DNA of 54,701 bases from an uncultured Lachnospiraceae bacterium (GCA_910587895.1 CAJUOE010000053.1:1-54701), one strand, 5' to 3'. Counted from the stretch's first letter, positions 6,273-15,154 are shown. A program made the numbers and translations. Notes: generated by a model not told the origin, from the sequence alone.

Positions 6273-8366
6273 ATGAATATGGATTTGGCGCCGCGTTTGA
6301 AACAAATTTTGCTGATTATGTTAAAAGAGGAGCAGGTCATTCCGGTGAAGGAGCTTGCCGCACGCATCGGCGTCAGCAAGCGGACGGTGCAGCGGGAACT
6401 GGAATATATCGGCAGCAGTCTGAAACCGTATGGCATTACGTTTGAGACAAAGACCGGAGCGGGCGTCTGGCTGTCTGGAAGTGTGGAAGATAAAAAACGG
6501 CTGTTTGAGGAATTGCAGGGAACGGACACTTACGACGTAGGAAATCGCGAGGAGCGCAGGAAACGGCTGATATTGGAGATTTTAAAGGAAAAAGGATTAA
6601 AGAAGCTCTTCTATTATTCCAGCCAGTTTCAGGTCAGCGAGGCGACCGTGAGTACAGATCTGGAGGCTGTGGAAGGGTGGCTTAAGGAGTATGGGCTGAT
6701 TGTCACAAGGAAACCGGGCAGCGGGATTGAAGTAAATGGAACGGAGAAAAGCTATCGCAGGGCAATCCGTGCGTTTATCGAGGAAAATATAGATACCAGA
6801 ATGCTGCGGGAATCCTATGAGGTAGAGGATGCTGCGATGCAGCAGGAACTCAAACTGGGCAATATGGGGCAGATTCTGAGGGACGACGTGTTAAAGAGGG
6901 TTATAGGATGTATCGGCAGCGTAGAGGATAAGCGGGTACTGACGCTGACGGAGAGCTCCTATGTGGGGCTTGCGCTCCATGTCTCCATCGCCATGAGCCG
7001 TATCCTGAAGAATGAGATCATAGAGCCCAAAGACGACTGGAGCAGGGAACTGGCGGAAGATAAGGACTATCGGCTGGCGGAGGAAATTGTCCGGAAACTT
7101 GAGGAGGAGTTTGAAGTTGAAATTCCTGAGATAGAGACAACGTATATCTGCCTGCATATCAAGGGCGCGAAACATCAGAACATTGAGTGGAACGGCAGCA
7201 GGAGCATTGAGATGGAGCGCCGGGAGCTGTTAGACCTGGTCAATGAGATGATCAATGCGTACGACAGTGAACATGCATTTTCCATTAAACAGGACAATGA
7301 GTTTATCCAGGGGCTGTTAGCCCATCTTCAGCCGACGTTTATCCGCTTGATTTACGATATGAAGATTTCGAATCCGGTACTTGCGGAAATTAAACAGTCT
7401 TATCCGGAGATTTTTGAGAGAAGCCGGCGTGCGGCAGCCGTGTTGGAAAAGTGGATTGGCAAACAGGTACCAGAGACGGAGATTGGTTTTCTGACGATTC
7501 ATTTTGGGGCGGCGCAGGTGCGCCTGGAAGGAAAGAAAGAAAATCTCCGCCAGGTATCTGTGGGGATTGTATGTGCAAGCGGTATCGGGATATCAAGGCT
7601 GATGCTGTCCAAACTGGATAAAATTTTTAAAGACAGTATTCAGATGGAGGCGTATGGACAGAATGACATCACGCCATATATTGCCGGCAAGACGGATTTT
7701 TTTATCAGCAGCATCAGCCTGAAGCATTTGGATGCGGATGTGTTGCTTGTCAATCCGCTGTTAAGCGGTGAAGATATGGAGCATATCAGACAGAAAGTCT
7801 TCCATTACGAGCGGATTCCCCGCAAAGCGCAGAGGGATACAAAGTTTACGATGGAGCTGGAACAGGTAAACATACTGGCGATGCAGATCAAGACGATCCT
7901 GCAATATATAGAGGTCTTTAAAGTCAGCAATGACATCACCTTTGAGGAACTGGTGAGCGCAATTTCCGGGAAAATGTCGCCTTACCGGGACAGGCAGGTG
8001 ATGATCCAGGAAGATATCGAAAAGCGGGAACGGCTGGGGAGCCAGATTTTTGCAGAATTTGGCTTTGCACTGCTCCATACCAGAACCAGGGGCGTCGTGC
8101 GCCCGAGTTTCAGCGTGTGCGTGACGAGGGATGGGAAAGGGTTCCATGACCCGTATTTCAAAGGAATCAGCCTGGTGATTGTCATGCTGCTGCCGATAGA
8201 TGAGAATATCCGCGTGAACAGCGAGATTTTGGGCTATATCAGCAGCGCGCTCATTGAAGACTATGATTTTCTGATGACAATTACCAAAGGTGAGAAGGAA
8301 GAAATCCGGGATGTGCTGTCGGCACGTCTGCGGATGTTTTTTAACCAGTATATAAATAAATTTTGA
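6273..8366 (+). CDS. mtlR: MtlR-type PTS-regulated transcriptional activator (BglG/DeoR hybrid family)
   Basis: A 697-residue protein with the full MtlR architecture: N-terminal winged helix (ELAARIGVSKRTVQREL, about 25-45), second HTH (SEATVSTDL, about 117-130), two PRD domains (about 190-415), an EIIB-like domain with CASGIGIS (Cys434), and an EIIA-like domain with LLHTRTRG (His602). In relatives, phosphorylation of PRDs by HPr/EIIA and of the EIIB-like Cys sets activity by sugar supply. It sits inside the operon after the EIIB protein, with AAGGCGGG before its ATG. Its stop codon lies inside the second palindrome (8363-8385), so regulator and operator are physically joined. DNA binding to both palindromes is inferred. 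Confidence 0.9.
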   Translation: MNMDLAPRLKQILLIMLKEEQVIPVKELAARIGVSKRTVQRELEYIGSSLKPYGITFETKTGAGVWLSGSVEDKKRLFEELQGTDTYDVGNREERRKRLILEILKEKGLKKLFYYSSQFQVSEATVSTDLEAVEGWLKEYGLIVTRKPGSGIEVNGTEKSYRRAIRAFIEENIDTRMLRESYEVEDAAMQQELKLGNMGQILRDDVLKRVIGCIGSVEDKRVLTLTESSYVGLALHVSIAMSRILKNEIIEPKDDWSRELAEDKDYRLAEEIVRKLEEEFEVEIPEIETTYICLHIKGAKHQNIEWNGSRSIEMERRELLDLVNEMINAYDSEHAFSIKQDNEFIQGLLAHLQPTFIRLIYDMKISNPVLAEIKQSYPEIFERSRRAAAVLEKWIGKQVPETEIGFLTIHFGAAQVRLEGKKENLRQVSVGIVCASGIGISRLMLSKLDKIFKDSIQMEAYGQNDITPYIAGKTDFFISSISLKHLDADVLLVNPLLSGEDMEHIRQKVFHYERIPRKAQRDTKFTMELEQVNILAMQIKTILQYIEVFKVSNDITFEELVSAISGKMSPYRDRQVMIQEDIEKRERLGSQIFAEFGFALLHTRTRGVVRPSFSVCVTRDGKGFHDPYFKGISLVIVMLLPIDENIRVNSEILGYISSALIEDYDFLMTITKGEKEEIRDVLSARLRMFFNQYINKF

Positions 8367-8385
8367 CACTATCGGATGGTGTCAA
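8363..8385 (+). promoter_or_regulatory. Second operator-like palindrome, upstream of mtlF
   Basis: TTGACAC-N9-GTGTCAA, overlapping the mtlR stop codon. It has the same half-sites, the same gap and the same 17-bp distance to the -35 as the site at 4253-4275, but without the extended flanking symmetry. The inner bases agree best with the first site when it is read in reverse orientation. Confidence 0.7.
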
Positions 8386-8402
8386 AGCCCATCTTCTTTG
8401 AA

Positions 8403-8432
8403 TTGAAAAAATGCTTGCCAGCCTTCTATAAT
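8403..8432 (+). promoter_or_regulatory. Internal promoter for mtlF and downstream PTS genes
   Basis: TTGAAA (8403-8408), 18-bp spacer, TATAAT (8427-8432). It lies in a 115-bp gap between mtlR and mtlF and would drive EIIA, the kinase, the dehydrogenase, HPr, EI and FBPase separately from the permease. Confidence 0.75.
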
Positions 8433-8481
8433 AGAGACATAAGATACAACGGAATGCATACAGGAAAAGGAGGTAATTGCA

Positions 8482-8952
8482 ATGCTGTTTAAGAAAGCAA
8501 AGAAAGAGGAAGGGAAGAAGATGGAGCTTTTGCATCTGGATAATGTACGGGTAAACTGCAAGGCGGACACGAAAGAAAACGTAATCCGTACGGTAGGGCA
8601 GATGCTGGTGGACAGCGGATACGTCAATCCGTCTTATGTGGACGCCATGGTAAAGCGGGAGGAGTCGTTTTCAACATTCATGGGAAATGAGCTCGCATTG
8701 CCGCATGGCGTGGAAGAGGCGAAAAAGGAAGTCAGGGCGTCGGGGATTGCCGTGATGATATTTCCAGAAGGAACAGACTGGGGCGGCGAACAGGTGAAGG
8801 TCGTCGTGGGAATCGCAGGCGTTGGGGATGAGCATCTTCAGATTTTGTCCTCCATTGCGGAGGTTGCATTGGAGGAGGGCAGCATGGAGAAACTGATTTC
8901 CGGCAGCAGGGAAACCGTGTATGAGATGTTAAAAGGAGGAGATGCGGCATGA
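8482..8952 (+). CDS. mtlF: PTS EIIA component, mannitol/fructose family
   Basis: A 156-residue cytosolic phosphocarrier that takes phosphate from HPr and gives it to the EIIB cysteine. The active-site motif is ELALPHGVEEAK with His75, and the fold-typical SFSTFMGNE precedes it. A short lysine-rich N-terminal extension (about 13 residues) precedes the usual start; AAAAGGAGG upstream of 8482 supports the longer form. It completes the EIICB at 4397. Its stop overlaps the next gene's start (ATGA). Confidence 0.9.
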   Translation: MLFKKAKKEEGKKMELLHLDNVRVNCKADTKENVIRTVGQMLVDSGYVNPSYVDAMVKREESFSTFMGNELALPHGVEEAKKEVRASGIAVMIFPEGTDWGGEQVKVVVGIAGVGDEHLQILSSIAEVALEEGSMEKLISGSRETVYEMLKGGDAA

Positions 8953-9881
8953 TTGTTACCGTAACCATGAATCCCGCCATTGATAAGACCGTGGACATTG
9001 ACGCCCTGGAACGGGGCGGGTTAAACAGGATCCATCACGTAGAGCTGGACGCCGGCGGAAAAGGAATCAATGTTTCCAAGACCATCCATGCGCTTGGCGG
9101 CGAGAGCATAGCGGTCGGTTTTATCGCCGGAAATTCGGGAAAGATTATCCGCGGCGTGATGGATGAATGGAAGATTGAGAATGATTTTATTGAGGTGTCC
9201 GGCGAGACGCGGACGAATACCAAGGTGTTTGAAAAAAGCGGGGAACTGACGGAGCTGAATGAGCCGGGACCGATTGTGGAAGAAAAAGACGTGCAGGCCC
9301 TGCTTGGGAAATTGGAGGGCTATGCAGGGGAAGATACGTTATTTGTGCTGGCGGGCAGCATTCCCAAGGGGGTAAGCAAGGATATTTACCGCAGGATCAT
9401 TGAGCTGGTGCATGAAAAGGGCGCCAAAGTCCTGTTAGATGCAGATGGGGAACTCTTTACCAACGCACTGGATGCTGGTCCTGATATCATTAAGCCGAAC
9501 AAGGTAGAGCTGGAGCAGTACGCAGGCATGGATTATATTGCCTCGGAACAGGAACTTCTGGCAGTGGCAAAGAAGATGATGGCAAAAGGGATACAGACCA
9601 TAGCGGTATCCATGGGAAAGAGCGGAGCCATGTTTTTGCAGGAAGGCTACCAGGTGAAATGCCCGGGCTTAAGGGTGAAGGCGCATTCAACAGTGGGCGC
9701 GGGAGATGCGATGGTGGCGGCGTTATCCTACTCCTGGAGCAAGGGGCTGTCGCGGGAAGAGACCGTGAAGATGTGCATGGCGGTATCGGCAGGCGCCGTT
9801 ACCACAATTGGCACAAAGCCGCCAGCGAGGGAAGTCGTGGACTCCTTATTGGAACAGGTCGTAATTGAAAAAATAAGATAA
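8949..9881 (+). CDS. PfkB-family sugar-phosphate kinase (1-phosphofructokinase/tagatose-6-phosphate kinase type)
   Basis: A 310-residue ribokinase-family enzyme. The N-terminal MNPAIDKTVDID and LDAGGKGINVSKTI, and the C-terminal STVGAGDAMVAAL with catalytic Asp253, are those of FruK/LacC/PfkB. It transfers phosphate from ATP to a ketose phosphate, giving a ketose bisphosphate. After a hexitol PTS and a dehydrogenase, the likely substrate is the ketose phosphate made from the imported polyol phosphate. FruK, LacC and PfkB are hard to tell apart by eye. It overlaps mtlF by 4 bp and so is translationally coupled. Confidence 0.85.
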   Translation: MIVTVTMNPAIDKTVDIDALERGGLNRIHHVELDAGGKGINVSKTIHALGGESIAVGFIAGNSGKIIRGVMDEWKIENDFIEVSGETRTNTKVFEKSGELTELNEPGPIVEEKDVQALLGKLEGYAGEDTLFVLAGSIPKGVSKDIYRRIIELVHEKGAKVLLDADGELFTNALDAGPDIIKPNKVELEQYAGMDYIASEQELLAVAKKMMAKGIQTIAVSMGKSGAMFLQEGYQVKCPGLRVKAHSTVGAGDAMVAALSYSWSKGLSREETVKMCMAVSAGAVTTIGTKPPAREVVDSLLEQVVIEKIR

Positions 9882-9917
9882 TCTGAAATAATTGGAATGC
9901 AGGAAAGGAAAATAAAT

Positions 9918-11186
9918 ATGAAAACGAGAGCAGTCAGAATGTATGGGGCAAGGGATTTGAGATTGGAAGAATTTGAATTGCCGGAAATAAAGGATGATGA
10001 GATTTTAGTAAAAGTAATCAGCGACAGCATCTGCATGTCTACCTATAAGCTGGCAGAGCAAGGGAAAAAGCATAAAAGGGCGCCGCAGAATATAGATACC
10101 AACCCGATAATCATCGGACATGAATTTGCCGGCGTGATTGTAAAAGTTGGCGCCAAATGGCAGGATCAGTTCAAGCCCGGGCAGAAGTTTGCGCAGCAGC
10201 CGGCATTGAACTACAAGGGCAGCCTTGCCTCTCCGGGATATTCGTATGAATATTTTGGTGGAGCCTGCACGTATTGCATCATCCCGCATGAGGTCATGGA
10301 GCTGGGATGCCTGATGGTTTATGATGGCGACAGTTTTTTTGAGGCCTCTCTGGGAGAACCTATGAGCTGCATCATTGGCGGTTACCATGCCAATTACCAT
10401 ACGAACAAGCGCAATTATGAGCACGCCATGGGAACGAAGGAAGGCGGGAATATCCTGATTATGGGCGGCTGCGGTCCGATGGGGCTGGGCGCGGTCAGCT
10501 ATGGCATCCAGTTTGAAAACAAGCCCAAACGTATCGTTGTCACGGAGGTCAGCGATGAGAAGATTGCCAGGGCAAAAGAGATGATACCGGAGGAACAGGC
10601 GAAAAAGAACGGCGTAGAGCTTCGCTACGTGAATACGGCGAAGATGGATGACCCGATTGCGGAATTGATGGCCATTACCGAAGGACACGGCTATGACGAC
10701 GTGTTTGTATATGTGCCGGTGCGCCCGGTAGCGGAGATGGGAGATCAGCTTCTCGCTTTCGATGGCTGCATGAACTTCTTCGCAGGGCCTACGGATAATC
10801 AGTTCAAAGCAGAAATCAATCTCTATAATGCGCATTACACAAGTACGCATATCCTGGGGACTACGGGCGGCAACAATGACGATTTGATCGAGGCAAACCG
10901 CCTGGCGGCGGCCGGAAAGATTGAGCCGGCGGTTATGGTAACCCATGTGGGCGGCATCGACAGCATTGCCGACGCGACCTTAAACCTTCCGAATATCCCG
11001 GGCGGCAAGAAACTGACGTATACGCAGTTTGAAATGCCCCTGACGGCGATTGATGATTTTGAGGAGCTTGGAAAGAAAGAGCCGCTGTTTGCGAAACTGG
11101 ACGAGGCATGTAAAAAGAACCGTGGGATGTGGAATGCACAGGCGGAAAAAATCTTATTTGAACATTTTGGCGTAGATTTGAATTAA
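9918..11186 (+). CDS. Zinc-binding MDR dehydrogenase, L-sorbose-1-phosphate reductase-like
   Basis: A 422-residue medium-chain dehydrogenase. Catalytic-zinc ligands are likely the Cys in DSICMSTYK and His-Glu in IIGHEFAG; the Rossmann loop is MGGCGPMGLGAVSYG. Overall it resembles SorE-type polyol/ketose-phosphate oxidoreductases. In this operon it probably oxidises the polyol phosphate delivered by the PTS to a ketose phosphate. A classical MtlD (long-chain dehydrogenase) is missing, so this enzyme would have to fill that role. The start at 9918 is chosen because AAAGGAAA precedes it; the ATG at 9897 has no such site. Exact substrate unknown. Confidence 0.75.
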   Translation: MKTRAVRMYGARDLRLEEFELPEIKDDEILVKVISDSICMSTYKLAEQGKKHKRAPQNIDTNPIIIGHEFAGVIVKVGAKWQDQFKPGQKFAQQPALNYKGSLASPGYSYEYFGGACTYCIIPHEVMELGCLMVYDGDSFFEASLGEPMSCIIGGYHANYHTNKRNYEHAMGTKEGGNILIMGGCGPMGLGAVSYGIQFENKPKRIVVTEVSDEKIARAKEMIPEEQAKKNGVELRYVNTAKMDDPIAELMAITEGHGYDDVFVYVPVRPVAEMGDQLLAFDGCMNFFAGPTDNQFKAEINLYNAHYTSTHILGTTGGNNDDLIEANRLAAAGKIEPAVMVTHVGGIDSIADATLNLPNIPGGKKLTYTQFEMPLTAIDDFEELGKKEPLFAKLDEACKKNRGMWNAQAEKILFEHFGVDLN

Positions 11187-11218
11187 AACGTATTAATTTG
11201 ACACAGGAGGGAATAATT

Positions 11219-11482
11219 ATGGTATCACAGAAATTAACGATAAAAAATGAATCTGGCCTTCACGCAAGGCCTGCGGGAATCCTGGCACAGGCTGCCATGA
11301 AATGTAATTCGGAGGTCTGGATCCTTCTCGGGGAAAAGAAAGTCCAGGTGAAAAGCATCTTAAACCTTATGGCGGCGGGAATCAAGTGCGGAACAGAAAT
11401 TGAGCTCCAATGCGAAGGCGAAAGCGAGCAGGAAGATTTAAAGACACTGGTGGATTTGATTGAAAGCGGATTGGGAGAATAA
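11219..11482 (+). CDS. ptsH: Phosphocarrier protein HPr
   Basis: An 87-residue general PTS carrier. Both phosphorylation sites are present: His15 in SGLHARPAG (from EI) and Ser46 in VKSILNLMAAG (HPr kinase site used in carbon catabolite control of Firmicutes). The start at 11219 follows ACAGGAGGG with good spacing; an ATG 21 bases earlier has none. It lies within the sugar-specific operon, 32 bp after the dehydrogenase and 3 bp before ptsI. Confidence 0.95.
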   Translation: MVSQKLTIKNESGLHARPAGILAQAAMKCNSEVWILLGEKKVQVKSILNLMAAGIKCGTEIELQCEGESEQEDLKTLVDLIESGLGE

Positions 11483-11485
11483 GCT

Positions 11486-13084
11486 ATGATAAAAATAAAG
11501 GTAGAGAAAACAGCCTCCCGGGGAATCGCGATAGCGCCGGCGTATGTTTACCGTGAAGTGGACCTTACGCCGGACCACTATCCGGTAGCAGAGGAGAAGA
11601 TTCCACAGGAAGAAAAGAAATTTACAGATATCAAACAGGCCGTACTGGCGGATCTGGAGCAATTGTCGCAGGAAAATCCTATTTTCGCCGCGCATATTGC
11701 AATTGCAGATGACTATACGCTTCAGGAAGGGATTATCGGCAGGATTAAGTCTGGCAAGAAGAACGTGCAGCAGGCGATTTGTGAAACGGTGGAGGAAGTA
11801 GCGGAAATTTTCGGACAGATGGAAGACGAATATATGAGGGAGCGCAAGGCGGATGTGCTTGATATCGGGAAACGTTTCCTCATAAAATGCAAGAATATTA
11901 CGGTGCAGGATTTGGCGGCCATCTGTGAGCCGGTCATCGTCGTGGCAAAGGATTTGTTTCCTTCGGACACGGTAAAGATGAACCCCGAATTTGTCAAGGG
12001 CATCATTACCGAGGAGGGCGGCGTTACCAGCCATGTCTCGATTATGGCAAAGAATTACGGGATTCCGGCATTGACCGGAGTGGCAAATGTGCTGGGGAAT
12101 CTGGAAGATGGGAAGACTGTCTGTATGGATGCAGAGGATGGAACGATTGTCATAGAGCCGGAGGAGGCGGTACTTGAGGATTACAGGAAACGGCAGGAAG
12201 AGGATAGAAAAGAGCAGGAAGAGGTTAAAAAATACCGTTCCATGGAAACCGTAACGCCTGCGGGCAAGCGCATTTACCTCTGCATCAATGTGGGAAATAC
12301 AGAGGAGATCAGGCTTGCCCTCGATAAGAATATTGATGGCATTGGCTTGTTCCGCACAGAATTTCTGTATATGGAAAACAGCCATTTCCCTACGGAAGAG
12401 GAGCAGTTTGCAGTTTATAAGGAGGCTGCGAAACTCTGTCCGCAGGAGGTTACCATACGGACCTTGGATATCGGCGGGGACAAGAGCCTGCCATATTACG
12501 AGTTTGAGCCGGAAGAGAACCCGTTTCTTGGCTGGCGCGCGATCCGCATTTCCCTGGATATGCCGGATTTGTTCCGCACGCAGCTGCGCGCCATCCTGCG
12601 TGCAAGTGCATTCGGCCATATCCGCATCATGTTTCCGATGATGATTTCCGTGGAAGAACTTCAGAGCGCGAAAGAAATGGTCGAAACATGTAAAGAGGAA
12701 CTGCGAAGAGAACAGATTGCGTTTGATGAGAATATTGAGACGGGGATGATGATGGAGACGCCGGCAAGCGTCCTGTTGGCGGAGGAATTTGCAAAAGAGG
12801 CGGATTTCTTCAGCATCGGAACGAATGACCTGACGCAGTACATATTGGCGGTAGACCGTGGAAATAAAAAGATTGCATCGCGCTATGATTCGTTTCATCC
12901 TGCGGTGATGAAAGCGATTGCAGAGATTATCCGCGCCGGACACAAGTATAACCGTAAGGTGGGAATGTGTGGAGAGCTTGCCGGGGACGTCAATGCAGTT
13001 CCAAAGCTTTTGGAACTTGGTCTGGACGAATTCAGCATGTCGGCTGGGAACGTGGACTATGTAAGGAAAACGATTATCGGATGA
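11486..13084 (+). CDS. ptsI: PTS enzyme I (phosphoenolpyruvate-protein phosphotransferase)
   Basis: A 532-residue enzyme that moves phosphate from PEP to HPr. The swivelling domain has the phospho-histidine in EEGGVTSHVSIMAK (His183). The PEP-binding barrel has GIGLFRTEFLYM, EENPFLGWRAIR, and the catalytic cysteine in GMCGELAGD (Cys495). It is shorter than the usual ~570 residues, mainly at the ends, yet all catalytic motifs are there. The motif GVTSHVSI departs slightly from the usual GxxSHxAI. It is directly downstream of ptsH. Whether this is the cell's only EI or a dedicated second copy cannot be judged from the window. Confidence 0.93.
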   Translation: MIKIKVEKTASRGIAIAPAYVYREVDLTPDHYPVAEEKIPQEEKKFTDIKQAVLADLEQLSQENPIFAAHIAIADDYTLQEGIIGRIKSGKKNVQQAICETVEEVAEIFGQMEDEYMRERKADVLDIGKRFLIKCKNITVQDLAAICEPVIVVAKDLFPSDTVKMNPEFVKGIITEEGGVTSHVSIMAKNYGIPALTGVANVLGNLEDGKTVCMDAEDGTIVIEPEEAVLEDYRKRQEEDRKEQEEVKKYRSMETVTPAGKRIYLCINVGNTEEIRLALDKNIDGIGLFRTEFLYMENSHFPTEEEQFAVYKEAAKLCPQEVTIRTLDIGGDKSLPYYEFEPEENPFLGWRAIRISLDMPDLFRTQLRAILRASAFGHIRIMFPMMISVEELQSAKEMVETCKEELRREQIAFDENIETGMMMETPASVLLAEEFAKEADFFSIGTNDLTQYILAVDRGNKKIASRYDSFHPAVMKAIAEIIRAGHKYNRKVGMCGELAGDVNAVPKLLELGLDEFSMSAGNVDYVRKTIIG

Positions 13085-13097
13085 TATGGAGGAAAAC

Positions 13098-14963
13098 ATG
13101 GAGAGAGACAAAGAAAAGTATCTGAAACTTCTGGCAAAGGAATATCCTACCAGGGAGGCGGCATGTCGGGAAATCATTAACCTCAGCGCCATATTGAACC
13201 TGCCCAAGGGGACAGAACATTTTATGAGTGATCTCCATGGAGAGTACGAGGCTTTCTGCCATATCATCAACAACTGCTCCGGCGTCATCAAGGAGAAAGT
13301 AGAGCGTATCTTTGCAGAGCAGTTAAGCCCGCAGGAGCGGTGCGAGCTGTGTACGCTGATATATTATCCAGCGGAGAAACTTAACGCCCTCAAAGTGCAG
13401 GGGGTTCTTGTAGAGGACTGGTATCGCGTCAATTTGCAGTACCTGATTCTGGCTGCAAAGGATGTGTCTTCCAAGTATACCCGCTCGAAGGTCCGCAAGG
13501 CGATGCCGGAGGAGTTTGCCTATATCATTGACGAATTGCTGCATATGCAGGTAGACGCGGACGATAACCAGATTGAATACCACAGGCAGATTATTGATAC
13601 CATCATCCATATCCATATTGCGGATGCGTTCATCATTGCGCTGGCGGAGCTGATTAAGCGACTTGCCGTAGACCATCTTCACATTGTGGGGGATATCTAC
13701 GACAGAGGGGCGCACCCTGAGAAAATTATGGATTTGCTCATGCAGTACCATTCCCTGGATATCCAGTGGGGCAACCATGACGTCTTGTGGATGGGCGCGG
13801 CGGCGGGTGTTCCGGCGTGTGTCGCGACGGTGGTTCGGAACAACATACGCTATCACAATATCCAGGTACTGGAGAGTGGATATGGTATCAGCCTGCGGAC
13901 GCTGGTGGTATTTGCCGGCAGGCAGTACGGGGACGAGGACGTCATGGAGGCTGCGCAGCACGCCATTTCGGTGATTTTGTTTAAGCTGGAAGGACAGCTG
14001 ATAGAACGGCGTCCGGAATACCAGATGAATGACCGCAGGATGTTGGAAAAAATTGATTACGACCAGGGAACAATTACCATCAATGGCAGGGCGTATACGC
14101 TTGGCCGTAAGGATTTCCCTACCGTGGACAGAAAAGACCCTTACCGGCTGACCGGGGAAGAGCAGGAGGTCTTGTCGGATTTGTGCCAGTCGTTTTTGAA
14201 CAGCGGCAGGCTGCATCGGCATATCCAGTTTCTCTGCGAGAAAGGCGGCATGTACCGTCAGTTTAATGGCAATCTGCTCTATCACGGCTGTATCCCTCTT
14301 GATGAGGAAGGCAATTTTGAGGGCATCCGGCTCGGTGATAAGGTATACAAGGGAAAAGAATACCTGGATTATGCGGACGAGGTCGTGCGCAGGGTGTGCC
14401 AGTCTTTGGCCACGGAGGCGGAGCAGGATTTCATGTGGTATCTGTGGGCAGGGCAGAATTCCCCGCTCTCGGGAAGGAAAATTAAGACGTTTGAACGGAC
14501 GTACCTCAATGATGAGGAGATAAAAGTTGAGAAGAGAAATCCCTACTATGAGTATTACAGCAAAGAATATATCTGTAACATGATCCTGCGTGAGTTCGGC
14601 CTGTTTTCGCCTATGTCCCATATTATCAACGGCCATACGCCGGTGAAGGTGAACAAAGGCGAGGTTCCGGTGCGTGCAAATGGAAAACTGATTATCATTG
14701 ACGGCGGATTTTGCAAGGCTTACCACAAGGAGACCGGGATTGCGGGTTATACTTTGATTTATAATTCTCATGGGATGCGCCTGAATGCGCACAAACCGTT
14801 TGAGAGCATAAGCAAGGTGTTGGAAGAGAACAAAGATATCGAATCCAGTACAGATATTTTTGAGACGGAGGAAAAGCGAATCCGGGTTCGGGATACGGAT
14901 ATCGGGAAATCCATTCAGGAGCAGATAGAAGATTTGAAATTAATCTCTTTTGATAAAAATTGA
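13098..14963 (+). CDS. fbp: Fructose-1,6-bisphosphatase class III
   Basis: A 621-residue Firmicutes-type FBPase (calcineurin-like fold) that makes fructose 6-phosphate for gluconeogenesis. The metallophosphoesterase motifs are MSDLHGEYEAF, HIVGDIYDRG, IQWGNHDVLWMGAAAG and the late NGHTPVKVNKGE. Its length is near that of the family (about 640-670). The ATG at 13098 is preferred to the one at 13086 because GGAGG (13088-13092) lies 5 nt before it. It is the last gene of the PTS transcript, 13 bp after ptsI. Its presence here would let cells grown on the polyol regenerate hexose phosphate from the bisphosphate made by the PfkB kinase. The stop codon overlaps the -35 of the next promoter. Confidence 0.93.
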   Translation: MERDKEKYLKLLAKEYPTREAACREIINLSAILNLPKGTEHFMSDLHGEYEAFCHIINNCSGVIKEKVERIFAEQLSPQERCELCTLIYYPAEKLNALKVQGVLVEDWYRVNLQYLILAAKDVSSKYTRSKVRKAMPEEFAYIIDELLHMQVDADDNQIEYHRQIIDTIIHIHIADAFIIALAELIKRLAVDHLHIVGDIYDRGAHPEKIMDLLMQYHSLDIQWGNHDVLWMGAAAGVPACVATVVRNNIRYHNIQVLESGYGISLRTLVVFAGRQYGDEDVMEAAQHAISVILFKLEGQLIERRPEYQMNDRRMLEKIDYDQGTITINGRAYTLGRKDFPTVDRKDPYRLTGEEQEVLSDLCQSFLNSGRLHRHIQFLCEKGGMYRQFNGNLLYHGCIPLDEEGNFEGIRLGDKVYKGKEYLDYADEVVRRVCQSLATEAEQDFMWYLWAGQNSPLSGRKIKTFERTYLNDEEIKVEKRNPYYEYYSKEYICNMILREFGLFSPMSHIINGHTPVKVNKGEVPVRANGKLIIIDGGFCKAYHKETGIAGYTLIYNSHGMRLNAHKPFESISKVLEENKDIESSTDIFETEEKRIRVRDTDIGKSIQEQIEDLKLISFDKN

Positions 14964-14988
14964 CAGCAGGAGGAACACAAAGTATAAT
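14960..14988 (+). promoter_or_regulatory. Perfect-consensus sigma-A promoter of the sigma/anti-sigma operon
   Basis: TTGACA (14960-14965), 17 bp, TATAAT (14983-14988), with the -35 overlapping the fbp stop codon. The leader to the sigma gene is about 160 nt. No typical ECF -35 (GAAC-type) was found in front of the sigma gene, so autoregulation is not visible. Confidence 0.8.
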
Positions 14989-15075
14989 CAAAAATAGAAT
15001 ATTTTAAATTTCATGCAATAAAAAGTACGTCCTGTGCATTATCCAGATATAAGATAATACAAGGAGGTGCTTTTT

Positions 15076-15090
15076 ATGGAGAATGGATAG
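15076..15090 (+). other. Four-codon micro-ORF with strong ribosome-binding site in the leader
   Basis: AAGGAGGTG lies 6-7 nt before ATG GAG AAT GGA TAG, 64 bp upstream of the sigma factor start. It is one of the best ribosome-binding sites in the window on a frame too short to be a gene. It might be a leader peptide or ribosome-stalling site, or a remnant of a lost gene. Confidence 0.25.
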
Positions 15091-15154
15091 GTATATTACA
15101 GCAGATTTTGTAAGCGTTCTTATGTGAATGATGAGAACTGAAAGAGGTATTTTC

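Noticed and set aside
11438..13291. 617-codon open frame on the minus strand across ptsH, ptsI and fbp
   Set aside because: It is a shadow of strongly supported plus-strand genes. Its translation is Cys/His/Arg/Leu-rich without any known motif, and it has no ribosome-binding site.
13323..14792. 489-codon open frame on the minus strand inside fbp
   Set aside because: It is complementary to a clear class III FBPase and its composition is typical of antisense frames; no start signal.
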